Below, one piece after another: positions 41,918 to 54,063 of a DNA stretch of 64,000 nucleotides. How positions within the stretch are numbered: the stretch's first letter is position 1; each line of letters starts with the position of its first letter. Source of the DNA: Orientallactaga sibirica. Taxonomy: Eukaryota; Chordata; Mammalia; Rodentia; Dipodidae. Position numbers and translations under genes: made by a program. Under the pieces are notes generated by a model. The model had not been told where the DNA came from. It was given only the letters and a program-made list of their open reading frames with translations, and made no database searches. Where the stretch lies: assembly GCA_036365145.1 (NCBI GenBank), contig JAEOAD010001365.1:1386501-1450500 (forward strand), given 5' to 3'.

Positions 41918-42400
41918 TGGGGCTGGAGAGATGGCTTAGCGGTTAAGGCACCTGCCTGCTAAGCCTAAGAATGCTGGTTCCAATCTCCAGGTCCCACGTT
42001 TAGCCAGATGCAAAGTGACACAAGGGCGCAATGCCGCACTTGCCCACAAGGGGGCGCACGCATCTGGATTTCATTCATAGCAGCTGAGGGACTGCTGGTG
42101 TGCCCATCTCTATCTGTCTCCCTCTCCCTCTCTATCTATTTCTCTCTGTGTCTCTCTCCAAAAATAAATAAAAAATAAAATTAAAAAAAAAAGGGACATG
42201 GCTGGAGTTAAGGTGCTTGCCTGCAAAACCTGGGGACCCATGGTTTACTCTCTAGGTCCCATGTTAGTCAGACACATAAAGGTGCAGCAAGCTCAAGGTC
42301 GCACATGCCCACTAGGTGGTGCAAGCATCTGGAATTCAATTGCAGTGGCTGAGGCCCTGGCATGCCAATTCTCTCTCTCTCTCAGAAAAAGAAAAAAGGA
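41918..42400 (+). mobile_element. Two long-subfamily B2 SINEs in tandem
   Basis: 41918-42190 has the gtgacacaagggcgcaatgc block. 42196-42400 has the 'gcaagctcaaggtcgcacatgcc' version. Confidence 0.85.
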
Positions 42401-43121
42401 TGCCACATGGGCAGTGAGCTGGATTTGGCCTGGGATCCGAAGAGCCAACTGAAGAGCGAGGTTCCCCGTCGACCTGGACCAGGCCTTCATGAAGAACAAG
42501 CACCACTGGTCACGAGAGCAAAGAGATTACCTGGACGTCCTGATGTTTTTGTGCCCCCCACCCTTAGATGTGACCCTTCCTTCCAATGATTATCTCAAGC
42601 AAGTTTCTGTGCTTCTGTTCAGCTCATGTGCTCCCTTGCTCCTGACGTAGCTAAGCTAATATGATCCAGTTTTGGTTTGATTAGATGTGTGACTTCCTGG
42701 AAAGGCATAAACATTTATTCACCCCATAAAGGGCACTGAAGGTAGACAAAACAAACAAATCCACCCTAGTCTGGCTTAGTAAGCCAGTGAGTTTTGGGGT
42801 TATTTCCAGGGCAGTTGCGTCGTGGACACACCCACCTGGGGAAAGCCCCATCCCCTGCCTTCCCCATAGAACTTGCAGGCGGCTCCTCTGGGAGTGCCCA
42901 CTCTCGGGCACCTGTTCATGTTTATGTAACCTGGGGCAGGGACCTTGCCAATCTTAAGTTTCCCAGAGCGGTCAGAGCCTTGTAAATTTCATGAGCCTTC
43001 CTCTAGCATAGACTATATTGCTGCTGGCCCACATTCCTGGTACTAATTTTGGTATCAATCAAGGTTGTCTGCAGCTATAATAAACTTCCCAGAATCTCAG
43101 TGACTTAAAAATCACAAAGAG
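42401..43121. other. Unique intergenic DNA
   Basis: 42660-43100 may hold diverged LTR sequence ('taataaacttcccagaatctc'), not assignable. Confidence 0.35.
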
Positions 43122-43318
43122 GGGCTGGAGAGATGGCTTAGCAGTTAAGGCACTTGCCTGCGAAGCCTAAGAACCCAGTTCAACACCCCAGAACCCACGT
43201 AAGCAAGATGCACATGGTGATGCATGTGTCCGCAGTTTGTTTGCAGTGGCTAGAGGCCCTGGCATGCCATTTCGCTCGCTCTCAAATAAATAAATAAAAA
43301 TTTAAAAATAATTTTTAA
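43122..43318 (+). mobile_element. B2-type SINE
   Basis: Complete; flanked by aaaatcaca before and aaaaaatcaca after. Confidence 0.9.
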
Positions 43319-43319
43319 A

Positions 43320-43889
43320 AAATCACATTCATGCTCACACATATTCCATAACCACTGCGGACAGTGGCTTAGTCCCCGTACGTCCCGCATGTGCACTTAC
43401 TCCACAGATCATCGCCGCTTACCTGGATTTCTCTAGGCAGTAAGGGGCCAAGCAAAGTCCCAGCCTCTTGCAGCTTACGTTGTAGCGGTGGTGGATTTAT
43501 CAGGACAAGTTAGACAACTGGAATCTTAGTGGCTTAACACTTCTTTTTCCGTGCTGTATGTCCAATGCTGGTTAGCAGAGAGCTCTACTCTCCACAAAGT
43601 CCTACAGACACCATCTGCAACACCCCCTCTATGGCAGGCGAAGGGAAAATAACGCCTTGCATTGGCAGTTGAATGCTTTGGACTGGAAGGAGCCGCTTTA
43701 GGCTTAGGCTGGCCCAGGCATTAACTTGCAGCCTCACCTTTGTCAGGGGCTGAGAAAGGACGGGTGTGCATGGAATGTTTGCTGAGCAGCAAAGATAGTT
43801 GGAAAATAAATAAAACAGGTGACAGTAAGTTCTTTGAAGGGAAAAGATGGGGAGAGAGAAGTTAGGGGTGAGCAGAGCGGCTCTACTCT
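43320..43889. other. Unique intergenic DNA
   Basis: No gene or repeat recognised. Confidence 0.5.
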
Positions 43890-44190
43890 CAGATGTAAAC
43901 GTGAGGCATGTACCCCAGTGTCCATGAATGGGGTGATGGACATTTTCAAATGTAACTGAGTGAAAATGGGGCCATTGGGTTACTTTCGTATAAGAAAATT
44001 AGGACACAGACTATACAGATAAAGGAAGACTGTGTGATTCTCTATGAAAGGACCTGCATGCCAAGGAGAGATGTCCAGACGACTGCGCCAGACCTGTCAG
44101 CACCTTATCTTTAGAATGACAAAGACTAAATCCTGCCACTTAAACCACCCAGTCTGTGGTGTTTGTTATGGCTGCTGTAGAAGACTGCTG
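43890..44190 (+). mobile_element. MLT1-type LTR remnant
   Basis: 'cgtataagaaaattaggacacagac' and the ending 'taaaccacccagtctgtggtgtttgttatggctgc' match the MLT1 3-prime end order. Confidence 0.65.
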
Positions 44191-44219
44191 CAGACTTTGA
44201 AAGGGGGTGGGGGATTGTA

Positions 44220-44478
44220 TAGTTATTTCCTCTAAGTGGAAACAGTTCCTCCTTGAAGATTAAGGAAGTTCCTGAAAGTTACAGACACAAGCTCCTCCCA
44301 GGATGATGTAAACTGTCAACACTGTCAGAGAAGACTGTCCTCAGGGAGCCCCAGGCATGTCACTTTCACAAGCTGTCGTCTATGCTGGCATGGGACTCAG
44401 CTCCCGTGAGTTATGCTCTTACTGTATGTAACCCCTCAACTATGCTTCTGTAAGTAACCCCAATAAAACTCATTGGTT
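44220..44478 (+). mobile_element. Unassigned LTR-like sequence
   Basis: Ends 'gtaaccccaataaaactcattggttt', which resembles 20230-20262, suggesting a shared repeat with a polyadenylation signal. Confidence 0.35.
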
Positions 44479-44915
44479 TAATCCCAGCACTGTGAGGCTC
44501 AGGTAGGGGGACCAATGAGTTCGAAGCCAGCCTGGATTACAGGGTGAGTTTCAGGTCAGCCTGGGTTAGACTGAAACCTGGCTAAAAAGCAAACAAAGCC
44601 CAGGTCAGCCTGGGTTAGACTGAAACCCTGGCTGAAAAAGCAAACAAAGCCCAGGTCAGCTTGGGTTATAGTGAAACCTGGCTGGCTAAAAAAAAAAAAA
44701 AAGAAAAGAAAAGAAAAAAAAAAAGAAAAGAAACAATGCCTTTAATCCCAGAAGAGATGGGAAGATCACTGTGAGTTCGAGTTCAAGGCCAGCCTAGGAC
44801 TACAGAGTGAGTTCCAGGTCAGCCTAGGTGATAGTGGCACGTGGGTCTGGAGTTCATTCTGGTGTGCCTATATTTTCTTTCTCTCTCCTCCCAAATTAAA
44901 TAAATAAATAAAAGA
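44478..44915 (+). mobile_element. B1 with triplicated 3-prime end, then B1 and B2 tail
   Basis: B1 44478-44600; its end 'caggtcagcctgggttagactgaaac' is repeated two more times to 44690 (period about 50). B1 fragment 44730-44840 fused to a B2 3-prime end 44841-44915. Confidence 0.75.
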
Positions 44916-45049
44916 AAGAAAGAGGGAAAGAGAGAGAGAGAGAAGTGACACATCCAGATGTGTGTCCTATATGTACTGGGCCTGTGACATGGCAGTTTTG
45001 GGAATCTTGAGTTAACTTGACAGCTCCCATGATCACGTCACCTGGGATG

Positions 45050-45172
45050 TAATTTTTTTTTTGAGGTAAGGTCTCACTATATAGTCTCAGGGTGGCCTTG
45101 AACTCATGGTGATCCTCCTACCTCTGCCTCTTGAGTGCTGGGATTAAAGGTGTGCGCCGCCACGCCCAGCCT
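45050..45172 (-). mobile_element. Antisense B1-type SINE, internally deleted
   Basis: Lacks the 'cagcccaggctgacc' segment. A tRNA-SINE scrap lies at 45205-45290. Confidence 0.8.
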
Positions 45173-45354
45173 GCCAGATCTTTATACAGCATGTCATTCA
45201 GGCTTATTTGGTGGTGCTGGGGATCAATCCAGGATCACACTTAGGCCAGGCAAGTGCTTTATCACTGAAGTGTATCCTCAGCCAGCCAGCCCTCTCGTTT
45301 AGATTTTTAAAAAAATTTTATCTGAAGTTCAAGTTTAATAGAAAACCATTTTTT

Positions 45355-45940
45355 TGTGTGAGTTCAAGGCCACCTTGAGACTACAGAGTGAATTCCAGGT
45401 CAGCCTGGGCTGGAGTGAGACCCTACCTCAAAAAACAAAAACAAAAAACCAAACAAACAAACAAAAGATCTGGAAGTTAATAAGTTAATACATGCTGACT
45501 AAATAACAAATATGGCCAAGACGTATCAAGACCCTCCAGATAGTGTGCACACTCCTCCTCAGGAACACCACTTTTCTCACTAAACCCTCAGAACACCAAC
45601 CTATCAGGATTATTCCCAGGGAATAAGCAGATTCAGCCAGGCACGGTGCCTCATGCCTACAATCCCAGCACGCGGGAGGTTGAGGCAAGAGGATTGCTGT
45701 AATGATTAAGGCCATTTGGGGTACGGCATAAGACCATCCTGTCTCCAAAAGTAAATAAAGAAATAACCCTAAGCTGTGTGTGGTGGCGCATACCTTTAAT
45801 CCCAGCACTCGGGAGGCAGAGGTAGGAGGATCACCATGAGTTCAAGGCCACCCTGAGACTACATAGTGAGTTACAGGTCAGCCTGGACTACAGTGAAACC
45901 CTACCTCGAAAAACCAAAAAAAAAAAAAAAAAAAAAAAAA
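45355..45940 (+). mobile_element. Three B1-type copies
   Basis: 3-prime fragment 45355-45455, older copy 45632-45755, full copy 45772-45940 with a long A tail. Confidence 0.8.
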
Positions 45941-46347
45941 GAAAGAAAAATAACCCAGATTCGAAGCTGAAAAGTCACCTACCAACCTAAGATCATAAAA
46001 CCATCTACTCACCTTACTAGGTCAAACCCTTGCATGTGGCTCCAGTTCAGTGTCACTGTGACTGCTTGTCCCATTTTACACACAGGGAAATTGAGGACTG
46101 CTTTACCCTCTGTGATGACATGTTACGTATGTATCTGTATCACCCTGTGTGCTAGCTGTGCTTGCACTCATGACCAGCTAATGGCTAGTCCATATGCAAA
46201 CACATGTGTCTTCTTGTGTATGTTCCATGCATTTGGTATGCTTTGAGGGTATATGTATAAACATGTGCACCATGCATTTAAGTGTCCTCATACATGTATG
46301 TATGTAAATGTTTCTGTTTAGATTGTCAAACCCAAAAGTCCTGAGTT
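45941..46347. other. Unique intergenic DNA with MIR trace
   Basis: 'cattttacacacagggaaattgagg' at about 46070 resembles MIR; 46100-46310 is TG/CA-rich. Confidence 0.4.
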
Positions 46348-46580
46348 CAGGGCTGCAGAGATGGCTAGGCGGTTAAGGCGCTTGCCTGCAAAGCTTAAGG
46401 ACCCATGCTTGACTCTCCAGATCCCGTGAAAGCCAGATGCATAAAGGTGAGGCAAGTGCAAGGTCTCACATGCTCACTACGTGGCACAAGCATCTGGAGT
46501 TTGATTACAGTGGCTGAGGCCCTGATGCGCCAATTCTCTCTCCCTCTCTTTCTCACTCTCTCTAAAATAAATAAATAAGT
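46348..46580 (+). mobile_element. B2-type SINE, long subfamily
   Basis: Contains 'ggcaagtgcaaggtctcac' and 'gtttgattacagtggctgagg'. A B1 3-prime scrap follows at 46606-46660. Confidence 0.85.
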
Positions 46581-47015
46581 AAAGCCTTGAGTCCAAATTT
46601 CTATCCTGCCATTCCAGGTCAGCCTGATCTACAGTGAGACCCTACCTTGAACAAACACAAACAAAACAAATTCTGGCTCTTGTTATGTGGTTTGCAGAAT
46701 GGTTCAAGGAAGTGGAGAGTTGCTCTGGACTGGGTACAATCTGAAAGTGTAACAAATGGTGAGAAGAGGGCCAAATCTGCAATTGGTTAAAAAAAAACAA
46801 AACGGCCAGGACCCTTCCTATTAGCTGGCAGAGGGGGTGTTGGTTGTTGTGGACAGTGTTCCTGTCTGGTCAGTGTTCTGACATGATGGTAAGAATGGCC
46901 TTGGTTTTGTCTTGGTCCATCTCTATTTTAAATGATTTTTCTCATCTCTGTAACCAAATGCCTGACAGAAACAAGGGATTGATTTTAGCTCACAGTTTAA
47001 AACAATACAGTTCGT

Positions 47016-47535
47016 ACCGGGCATGGTGGCGCACGCCTTTAATCCCAGCACTCGGGAGGCAGAGGTAGGAGGATCGTCATGAGTTCAAGGCCACCCTGAG
47101 ACTACATGGTTAATTCCAGGTCAGCTGGGGCTGGAGTGAGATTCTACCTTGAAAAACCAAAACAAAAAAAAAAGGATACAGTTGGGCTGGGGAGATGGCT
47201 CAGTGGTTAAAGGTGCTTGCTTGCAAAGCCTGAAGGCCTGAGTTCAATTACCCATGTAAAGTCAGATGCACAAAGTGGTACATGTGTCTGCAGTTTGCAG
47301 TGGCAAAAGACTCTGGTGTACCAATACTGTCCCAGTTTCTCTCTGCCTCTCAAATAAATAAATAATTTTTTTTTATTTATTTATTTTTTTGGTTTTGCGA
47401 GGTAGGGTCTCACTCTGGTCCAGGCTGACTTGGAAATAACTATGCAGTCTCAGGGTGGCCTCGAACTCTCGGCGATCCTCCTACCTCTGCCTCCCGAGTG
47501 CTGGGATTAAAGGCGTGCGCCACCACACCCGGCTT
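47016..47535. mobile_element. B1+, B2+, and B1- inserted in the B2 tail
   Basis: B1 47016-47172, B2 47183-47365, B1 47370-47535 antisense; the aataaataaat tail of the B2 is duplicated around the antisense B1. Confidence 0.85.
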
Positions 47536-47561
47536 AATAAATAAATTTTTAAAAGATGGAT

Positions 47562-47950
47562 ATAGAGCTGGAGAGATGGCTCAATGGTTAAGATGATTGC
47601 CTGCAAAGTCTGACAACTGGGGATCAATTCCCTAGTACCCATGTAAAGCCAGATGCACCAAGTGCAGCATACATCTGGGTTCCTTTGCAGTGGATGGAGG
47701 TCCTGGCACGCCCATTCTGTTTCTCTGTCTTCTTTGTATCTCTCTTTTTTCTCTGTATCTCTTTCATATTGCAAATAAATGTTTAAAAAGAAAGATTTTT
47801 TTTTAATGGCTGAAGAGATGGCTTAGTGGTTAAGGTGCGTGCCTGTGAAGCCCAGTTCGATTCCCCAGTACCGCAGATGCACATGGTGACACATGTGTCT
47901 GTTGTTTGTAATAAATAAATAATAAAATATTTTTTAAAAAACAAAAAATA
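47562..47950 (+). mobile_element. Two B2-type SINEs
   Basis: 47562-47790 full; 47808-47950 internally deleted after 'gtctgttgtttg'. Confidence 0.8.
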
Positions 47951-48112
47951 AATAAATAAGAGGATACAGTCATAGTGAGAAAGGTATGGTGTAGGGTGGC
48001 CCCACGATGGGGAAGGGGGGCTGGGACATAATGGGGGAAGTCAGGAAGCAGAGATCTCTGGCCAGAGTAGAGCTGTCCTGTAACCATGGAGACTCACTTT
48101 CCACTTTAGGCC

Positions 48113-48235
48113 TGTGGTGGTTTGAATCAGAGGTCCCCCACAAACTCATGTGTTCTGAATGGTTGGTCCCCAGCTGGTGACAGTTTGGGTTAGTGTTGTT
48201 GGGGCTAGCCTAGGAGTGTCATAGCTGAAGGAGCC
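48113..48235 (+). mobile_element. MaLR (ORR1-like) LTR 5-prime part
   Basis: 'tgtggtggtttgaatcagagg' to 'gtccccagctggtgac' matches the start of the LTR at 19748. It ends about 1.2 kb upstream of the LSR start codon. Confidence 0.6.
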
Positions 48236-49270
48236 TGCAAGTCATTGTAAGTAGTAATCAGACGAGCTCACAATGTGGCTGGAGGACTCTCAAGTGTGCG
48301 TTACCCTGCGACGCCACCGGGGGGCAGCAGCGTCCCGCAGAGAGCCGCGCGGTGCCCAGGCCTGGGGGACAGGTGACCTTAGACCACTGCCTGGGGACCC
48401 GCCTCCAGCCCCTCGCCTCCTCTCAGCCCCCTTAAGCATCAGCACTTCCGGAGGCCAGGCCTGGGGCGAAGGATTCCTGAGGGGAGAGGGGGTTGGATCA
48501 CGGGTTCGGGGTAAGGGGGAGGAGGCAAAAACTTTCCCAGAAGAATTGCAACTTTTTCAGGAGTTGAAGTCCCACGGGCGCCCCAGGGAGGAGAGGTCAG
48601 AAGGTCCCTTCTGGGGGGAGGACTTCATTGATTCTTTAAGTCATCTGGCTGGGGTGGTGGAGGCGCGGGATCCTCACAGAGCCTTCCTCCACCAAGGATG
48701 GAAAGGCAGGGAAGGGGGTTACGCAGGCGTCACCACCCGCCCTCTGCCAGCCGGGACCAGGCTGAGACTCGCCCCTCCCAGCAGGATGCGCCTAGGCGGG
48801 TCCATCGCCGCCCGGGACAGGGGTGTGGACCGGGGCCAACAGGTGCGCGGCAGGGCCCGCCCATCCTCGGCAGGTGACTCACCCCGGCGGGTCTCTGCTC
48901 TCGCGGATCTCCGTTCCCATCGGCTTGGCCGGAGCTGGAGGCTGCTGGACTGGCCCGGCGCTCCCCGGGCGCACCTCCCGGCCATCTGGTCACTTGGTTC
49001 AGGCCCCGGGGGCAGGAACGCACCTGAGTCAGCCCACTTCCGGGGAGGGAAGCCGAGAAGCCCCTCCCCCACCGCCCACCCCCAAGCCCGGCCCGGGGCT
49101 CCCACCCTTGTGTACCTGGGTCGATCCATTCCCAGGAGCAAGCAGGGGGGGCTGGAGTGACCGGGCACGGCCACCCTGGGCTAAGCCAGTGGTCCGCGGA
49201 AAAGCCGAAAGCGTGCGCCTGGCCTCGCCCACGTCCTTTCGGTCGGTGAGCACTCCCGGAGCGCGCCAAG

Positions 49271-49285
49271 ATGGACTTGGACTAG
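49271..49285 (+). other. Short upstream ORF (MDLD-stop) in the probable LSR leader
   Basis: ATG in strong context (ccaagATGg) followed by three codons and TAG, ending 129 bases before the LSR start. It lies in the stretch homologous to the human N-terminal extension. It matters only if transcription begins upstream of 49271. Confidence 0.4.
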
Positions 49286-49414
49286 GGACCCGGAGAGGAG
49301 GCGGCGAGGGCAAGAGCGTGCACCCCTGCGGGCCCCGGTGCTCGCTCGCCGCGCCCCCCGCTCTCGAGGCGCTCGGCCCGGACGCGCGGACCCCGAGGCG
49401 CCCAGACGGCCGCG

Positions 49415-49514
49415 ATGGCGCGGGGGCCCCTCGCGCCTTCCCCGGGGGCCGGCTCCTCCCCACGCCCGGCGGCGCTCGCCTTCCTGGGGCTCTTCCTCGT
49501 CACCTGCTGCCCAG
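49415..49514 (+). CDS. LSR: LSR exon 1 coding part (start and signal peptide)
   Basis: Encodes 33 codons plus one base, beginning MARGPL in good context (gccgcgATGg) and running into the hydrophobic [12 protein letters not shown] core. The donor is CCAG|GTACGG. I chose this ATG because the flanking cagacggccgcgATGgcg matches the conserved internal Met of LSR, and because the longer N-terminal extension annotated for human LSR is neither ATG-initiated nor in frame here. Confidence 0.9.
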
Positions 49515-52500
49515 GTACGGAGTGGGAGCCCCGGATCGGCGGGAGGTGGGTGGATGCGGCTCTTTGCAGCCCAGGAAGCTCGGGAACCAGGGGCTCCAGG
49601 GGGTGGCTGGTGCGAAAGACTTCCAGATCGGCCGGGTTGCGGGGAGACCCCCATAACGTGCCAGAGTGCAGGGAATCACCCTTCGGTCTCGCCCAGCCCT
49701 CCCCTCCCCTCTGCTCTGGTTGGGAGATAACAGGAAGTGAAACTCCACGGGATCCCAGTCCTAGGAGTGGCACGAAGAAAGGGGACCCTTTGTGGGCCAG
49801 GAAAGAGGGCTGCCGGACCGCGGGAAAGGCTGGCACTGCGGGGTCTTCAGCGAACCCGGAGATTTCTGAGTGTTGGGGAAACGGGGAGAGGGCATTCGAG
49901 GGCGGATCAGAAGTTTCCAGGGGGAAGAGATCAAGAAACAGTGTCCAGGCTCGGAGTAGGTGTGGGATTGGGGTTCACCACCCCACCCACCTCACCCGGA
50001 CTCGCAGTATCTATGTAAGAGAGCATAGGGTGGACTTTTGGACCGCAAATCGCCTTCCACTGGCCACCGTTCCCCGGGGCTCCCGTCGGGGCCCGGGGGC
50101 TCTGCTCTTCAGCAAGCACATGTGGGTGTGCCTCTGACGCGGCTCTGGGTAGCAGGAGGGGGGAGCTGAGATGGAGTCGTGGGGCTTTAAGGCTTTCCGT
50201 GATGAAGCGGGCTTGCTCTCAGTGGAAGAATTGCAGAGAAAGACGCGAGTTGAGCCGGACAAAGCATTCCAGGAATCTTGCCCCTGTAACCTCGTGGGTG
50301 CCATTTTTCAGCCCCATGGGTGTATAAAATGGGTACGATTATCCCATCGACCTCACCCGTCTTGGGGATTAAAGAACAATAGCAGGGTGGCAGCTGCTCC
50401 ACGAGCGCCGAGCGCCGGGTCAGGCTGGGGACTAGCTCGTCCCGTTGAAGCCCTTCCCGGTGCTCAGGCCGTCCTTGCTGACTCTCCTCTTGTCCTCAGT
50501 TCCTGCCAGCGCCGTCCAGGTGACCGTGTCTGACCCCTACCACGTAGTGATCCTATTCCAGCCGGTGACCCTGCCCTGCACCTATCAGATGACCAACACG
50601 CTTACAGTGCCCATCGTGATCTGGAAGTACAAGTCTTTCTGCCGGGACCGCATCGCCGATGCCTTCTCCCCAAATAGCATGGACAACCAGATCAATGCCC
50701 AGCTTGCGGCTGGCAACCCTGGCTACAATCCCTACGTGGAGTGCCAGGACAGTGTGCGCACCGTCAGGGTGGTTGCCACCAAGCAGGGCAATGCTGTGAC
50801 CCTGGGAGACTACTACCAGGGCCGGAGGATCACCATCACAGGAAGTAGGTGGGGTGCGGTGGTGGAGGTGGAGGCTGGTCTTCCTGGGTGCTGGGTTGAG
50901 AGTGCTTGAGCATCTTGATAGATGAGATTCTCCATATGTACGGAATGCATACATACATAAATACATACACCTTTTATTTTTTTTTTAGCCTACAACACAG
51001 ATTTATTGAGTGCCTGCCACACTCCAGTTTCGTTCTAGGCCCTGGGAACACAACCATGAACAATACCATCAAATCACCTCCCCTAGGTTTTGTTGTTGCT
51101 CAGAATAGAGTGGAGACAGGCTTAAAGAGAACGGAGTGATGGAAAGAGGGATGGGGGTTCCTTCTGTAACACCAATCGTAGCAGCAATATGTAAAATTGA
51201 AGTCTGGTGGGGTGGTAGACATTCTGTAACCCCAGTACTTAGGAGGCTAAAGGCAGAGGAACTAAAGTTCAAGGCCTGTCTGGGCTACAAATGGAGACAC
51301 TGTCTTCAAAAGAGATTTAAAGATGTAACAATTTATGAAAGACTTCCTATCTGCCGGGCTCTGGTCTGGGCATACATACGTAAACTCACATAGATCGCAT
51401 AGTGATGGAGTGAATTTATCCTGCTGTGTTTCTTAAGAGTCCTGGAGAGGCTCACACAGGTGGTTTCCAATTTAGGCCTTTGGGTCTGGTTCCAAGCTCC
51501 TTAACACCTTTGTTTGCCTGGGGGCTTTAGCAGAGGGCCCATAGAGGAGGTGGCATGCCCAGATCCAAGGGGCCAGTGGAGGTCTATGATTTATGGGGAT
51601 GCACACATTCTCGCATTGAGAGGAACTTAACACACAAGAGAGGCAGTGTGGTTTGGGTTCACAGGTGGTCAAGATTCAAACCTGGCATGGGCCTGTTCCT
51701 AACAGCACTGCTGCCTCCTGATAGCTGATGCCTGTCGCCATGATGCACAGGACCGTGGGGAGGCCGTCCTTTCACTCATTCATTCATTCTGTGCTCTGGG
51801 GATGGAGCCAAGGACTTAGCACCTGCCAAACAAGAGCGCTACCTCAGAGCTACATGCCCAGCCATTCGCTTGGTGTTTGTCAGGCACCTTCTACATCCCA
51901 GGTGCTGTTGTAGGCACTGGGAATAGAGTGGTGATCAGAACAGCTAGTGTCCTGCTTCCCCTTTCCGCCAAAATGACACCCCCCCCCCAAAGTTAAAGTT
52001 CAGCTAGTGCTACCTACAAGCTACGGAGAAAATAGCACTGGGTGGCGTTCTAAGAAGTATGAAATTGCTGACCACCAGTGTGACTTGAGGGCTGGTGCTG
52101 GGCCCTCAAAACTCCAGGGCAGGCTGAAGAGATGGCTCAGTCATTAAGAGCACTTCCTGTGCTAACATGAGGGCCTGAGGAAGCCTGAAAGACTCCTTCA
52201 AAATCCCCTCCCCATCCATGTACACAACTGGGTTTGGCAGCGCTTGAGTCCCAGGGGGAGCAGAGACCAGAGAGTTGCCAGAGCGCTCCATAAGATGAGT
52301 AAGAGACTCCAGCTCAAGTAGAAGTGATAGGGCAGAACTCCTGACGTTCCACTCCAGCTCCTGCAGGGGCACCTTGTGGGTACATACACAAGTGAAAACA
52401 AAACAAAACAGAATTCAGGGGGCAGAGGGGAGGGGAGGGGAGAGAGGGGACAGCAGTGGGACAGGGGCGAAGGCTCGTCCAGGTGATAGATGTATCCATT

Positions 52501-54024
52501 TGCTACTTTACAGGATTGGTTGGTTGATTGATTGATTGATTGATTGATTGAGAGAGAATGGGCGCACCAGGGCCTTCAGCCGCTGCAAACAAACTCCTGA
52601 TGCATGCGCCACTTTGTGTATCTGGTTTATATGGGTACTGGGGAATCAAACCTGGGTCCTTGGGCTTTGCAGGTAAGTGCCTTAACCGCTGAGCCATCTC
52701 TCCAGCCCAAGGGATTGGTTTTAATTCTGGGCATTGCTGGGGATGGAGGGGGATTCCCCTTTGCAGACCCCCAGAGATAGGGCTATAGAGGATGCTCTCC
52801 CTGTGTCAGGCCATAGAGGAAAAGCAGCGTTCTAAGACTGAGTCCACATGTCCTGTTTCATGGCAGGGACCAGACTTGTCCTAAATCTCCATGGCAGCTC
52901 AGCTCAAAGCATCCTGTTGACCTGCTGAGGTTGGTGGGGGGCTTGGGTGGGGAAAGGGCTTAAGGGATCACACTGAGGCCACTCCTGCCTGATCAGGCTT
53001 GACAGCCCACCCCTGATTAGAACACCCCAAATTCAGATCAAGGTGGCTGGGACCAAGTTCACCTATGTGTAAAACCCCAGAATGACCACCAGGATACACC
53101 AGGGAGGAGCTTTATGGCCCAGATCCCTCGACGGCTGGGTCTCCTTTGACACAAGCTGTATTTGATACATTCCCTTGGGCCTGTCCTTTCAGGATTCCCG
53201 GTAACCATGGGAGTGTCCTTCCTCTTCAGCTTCAGTGTGGGGATTCCCAAGGTCACCAACAGGCCTGGTTTTAAGAGCTAGAGTACTGCAGGCCTCGAGT
53301 CCCAGCTCATCAGGATGATGTCAGAGGATTGCAAGTTCAAGGCCAGCCTGAGCCACTTAGTGAGACACTGTCTCAAAAAATGAAAAGAAGAAAGAGCCAG
53401 GTGTGGTGCACACACCTTTAATCCTGGACTTAGATGACAGAGGTAGGAAGATTGCTGTGAGCTTGAGGCCAGCCTGGTACTACAGAGTGAGATTCAGATC
53501 AGCCTGGGCTAAAAAAAAAAAAAAAAAAAGCAAAGTCAAAAGCCTGCTTGGGTATGTGGCTCAGTGTAGAGTGCTTGCTTTCCTAAGAGTGAAGCGACTG
53601 GGGAACCAAGTGTCTCCACTCAGGGTGGCTCCTGCCGCACCGGATCCTTACTTTGAGAGATGTGGGGTGCTACAATGGAGGCCTTATTTTTACCTCGGAC
53701 TGCTTGAGGCCGTCCCCCCCCCCATTCTAAACAGCACTAAACAGAGCCTTGATGACTTCTGAAATCATGGGCTCCCCTCTGCCATGTGTGAGTAATTGGG
53801 CACAATCCTCAGAGAAGCCCAGCTTGTCCTTACACCTAACACAATTAAATCAGTACCCAGGGCTGGAGAGATGGCTCAGTGGTTAAGGTGCTTGCCTTTA
53901 ATATCTAAGGACCCAGGTTCAATTCCCCCGTACACATAGTGGCACATGTGTCTGGAGTTTGCTTGCAATTGGCTAGAGATGCTGGTGTGCCCATTCTCCT
54001 CTCTATTTGCCTCTTTCTGTCAAA

Positions 54025-54063
<39 letters not shown>

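Larger units (their letters stand above)
48690..49520 (+). promoter_or_regulatory. CpG island covering the LSR promoter and exon 1
   Basis: GC-rich and dense in CpG, unlike the SINE-rich surroundings; free of SINEs from about 48.25 kb to past exon 2. CpG frequency stays raised into intron 1 (to about 50.1 kb). Two AP-1-type sites are visible: TGACTCA at 48875-48881, inside the palindrome GGTGACTCACC, and TGAGTCA at 49025-49031. No TATA box was seen. The transcription start cannot be fixed from sequence alone. Confidence 0.75.

Noticed and set aside
48273..49160. 295-codon plus-strand frame upstream of LSR, and 140-180-codon antisense frames across the CpG island
   Set aside because: Long stop-free frames are expected in GC-rich DNA; residue content is Gly/Pro/Arg-rich without domains, and frames overlap on both strands.
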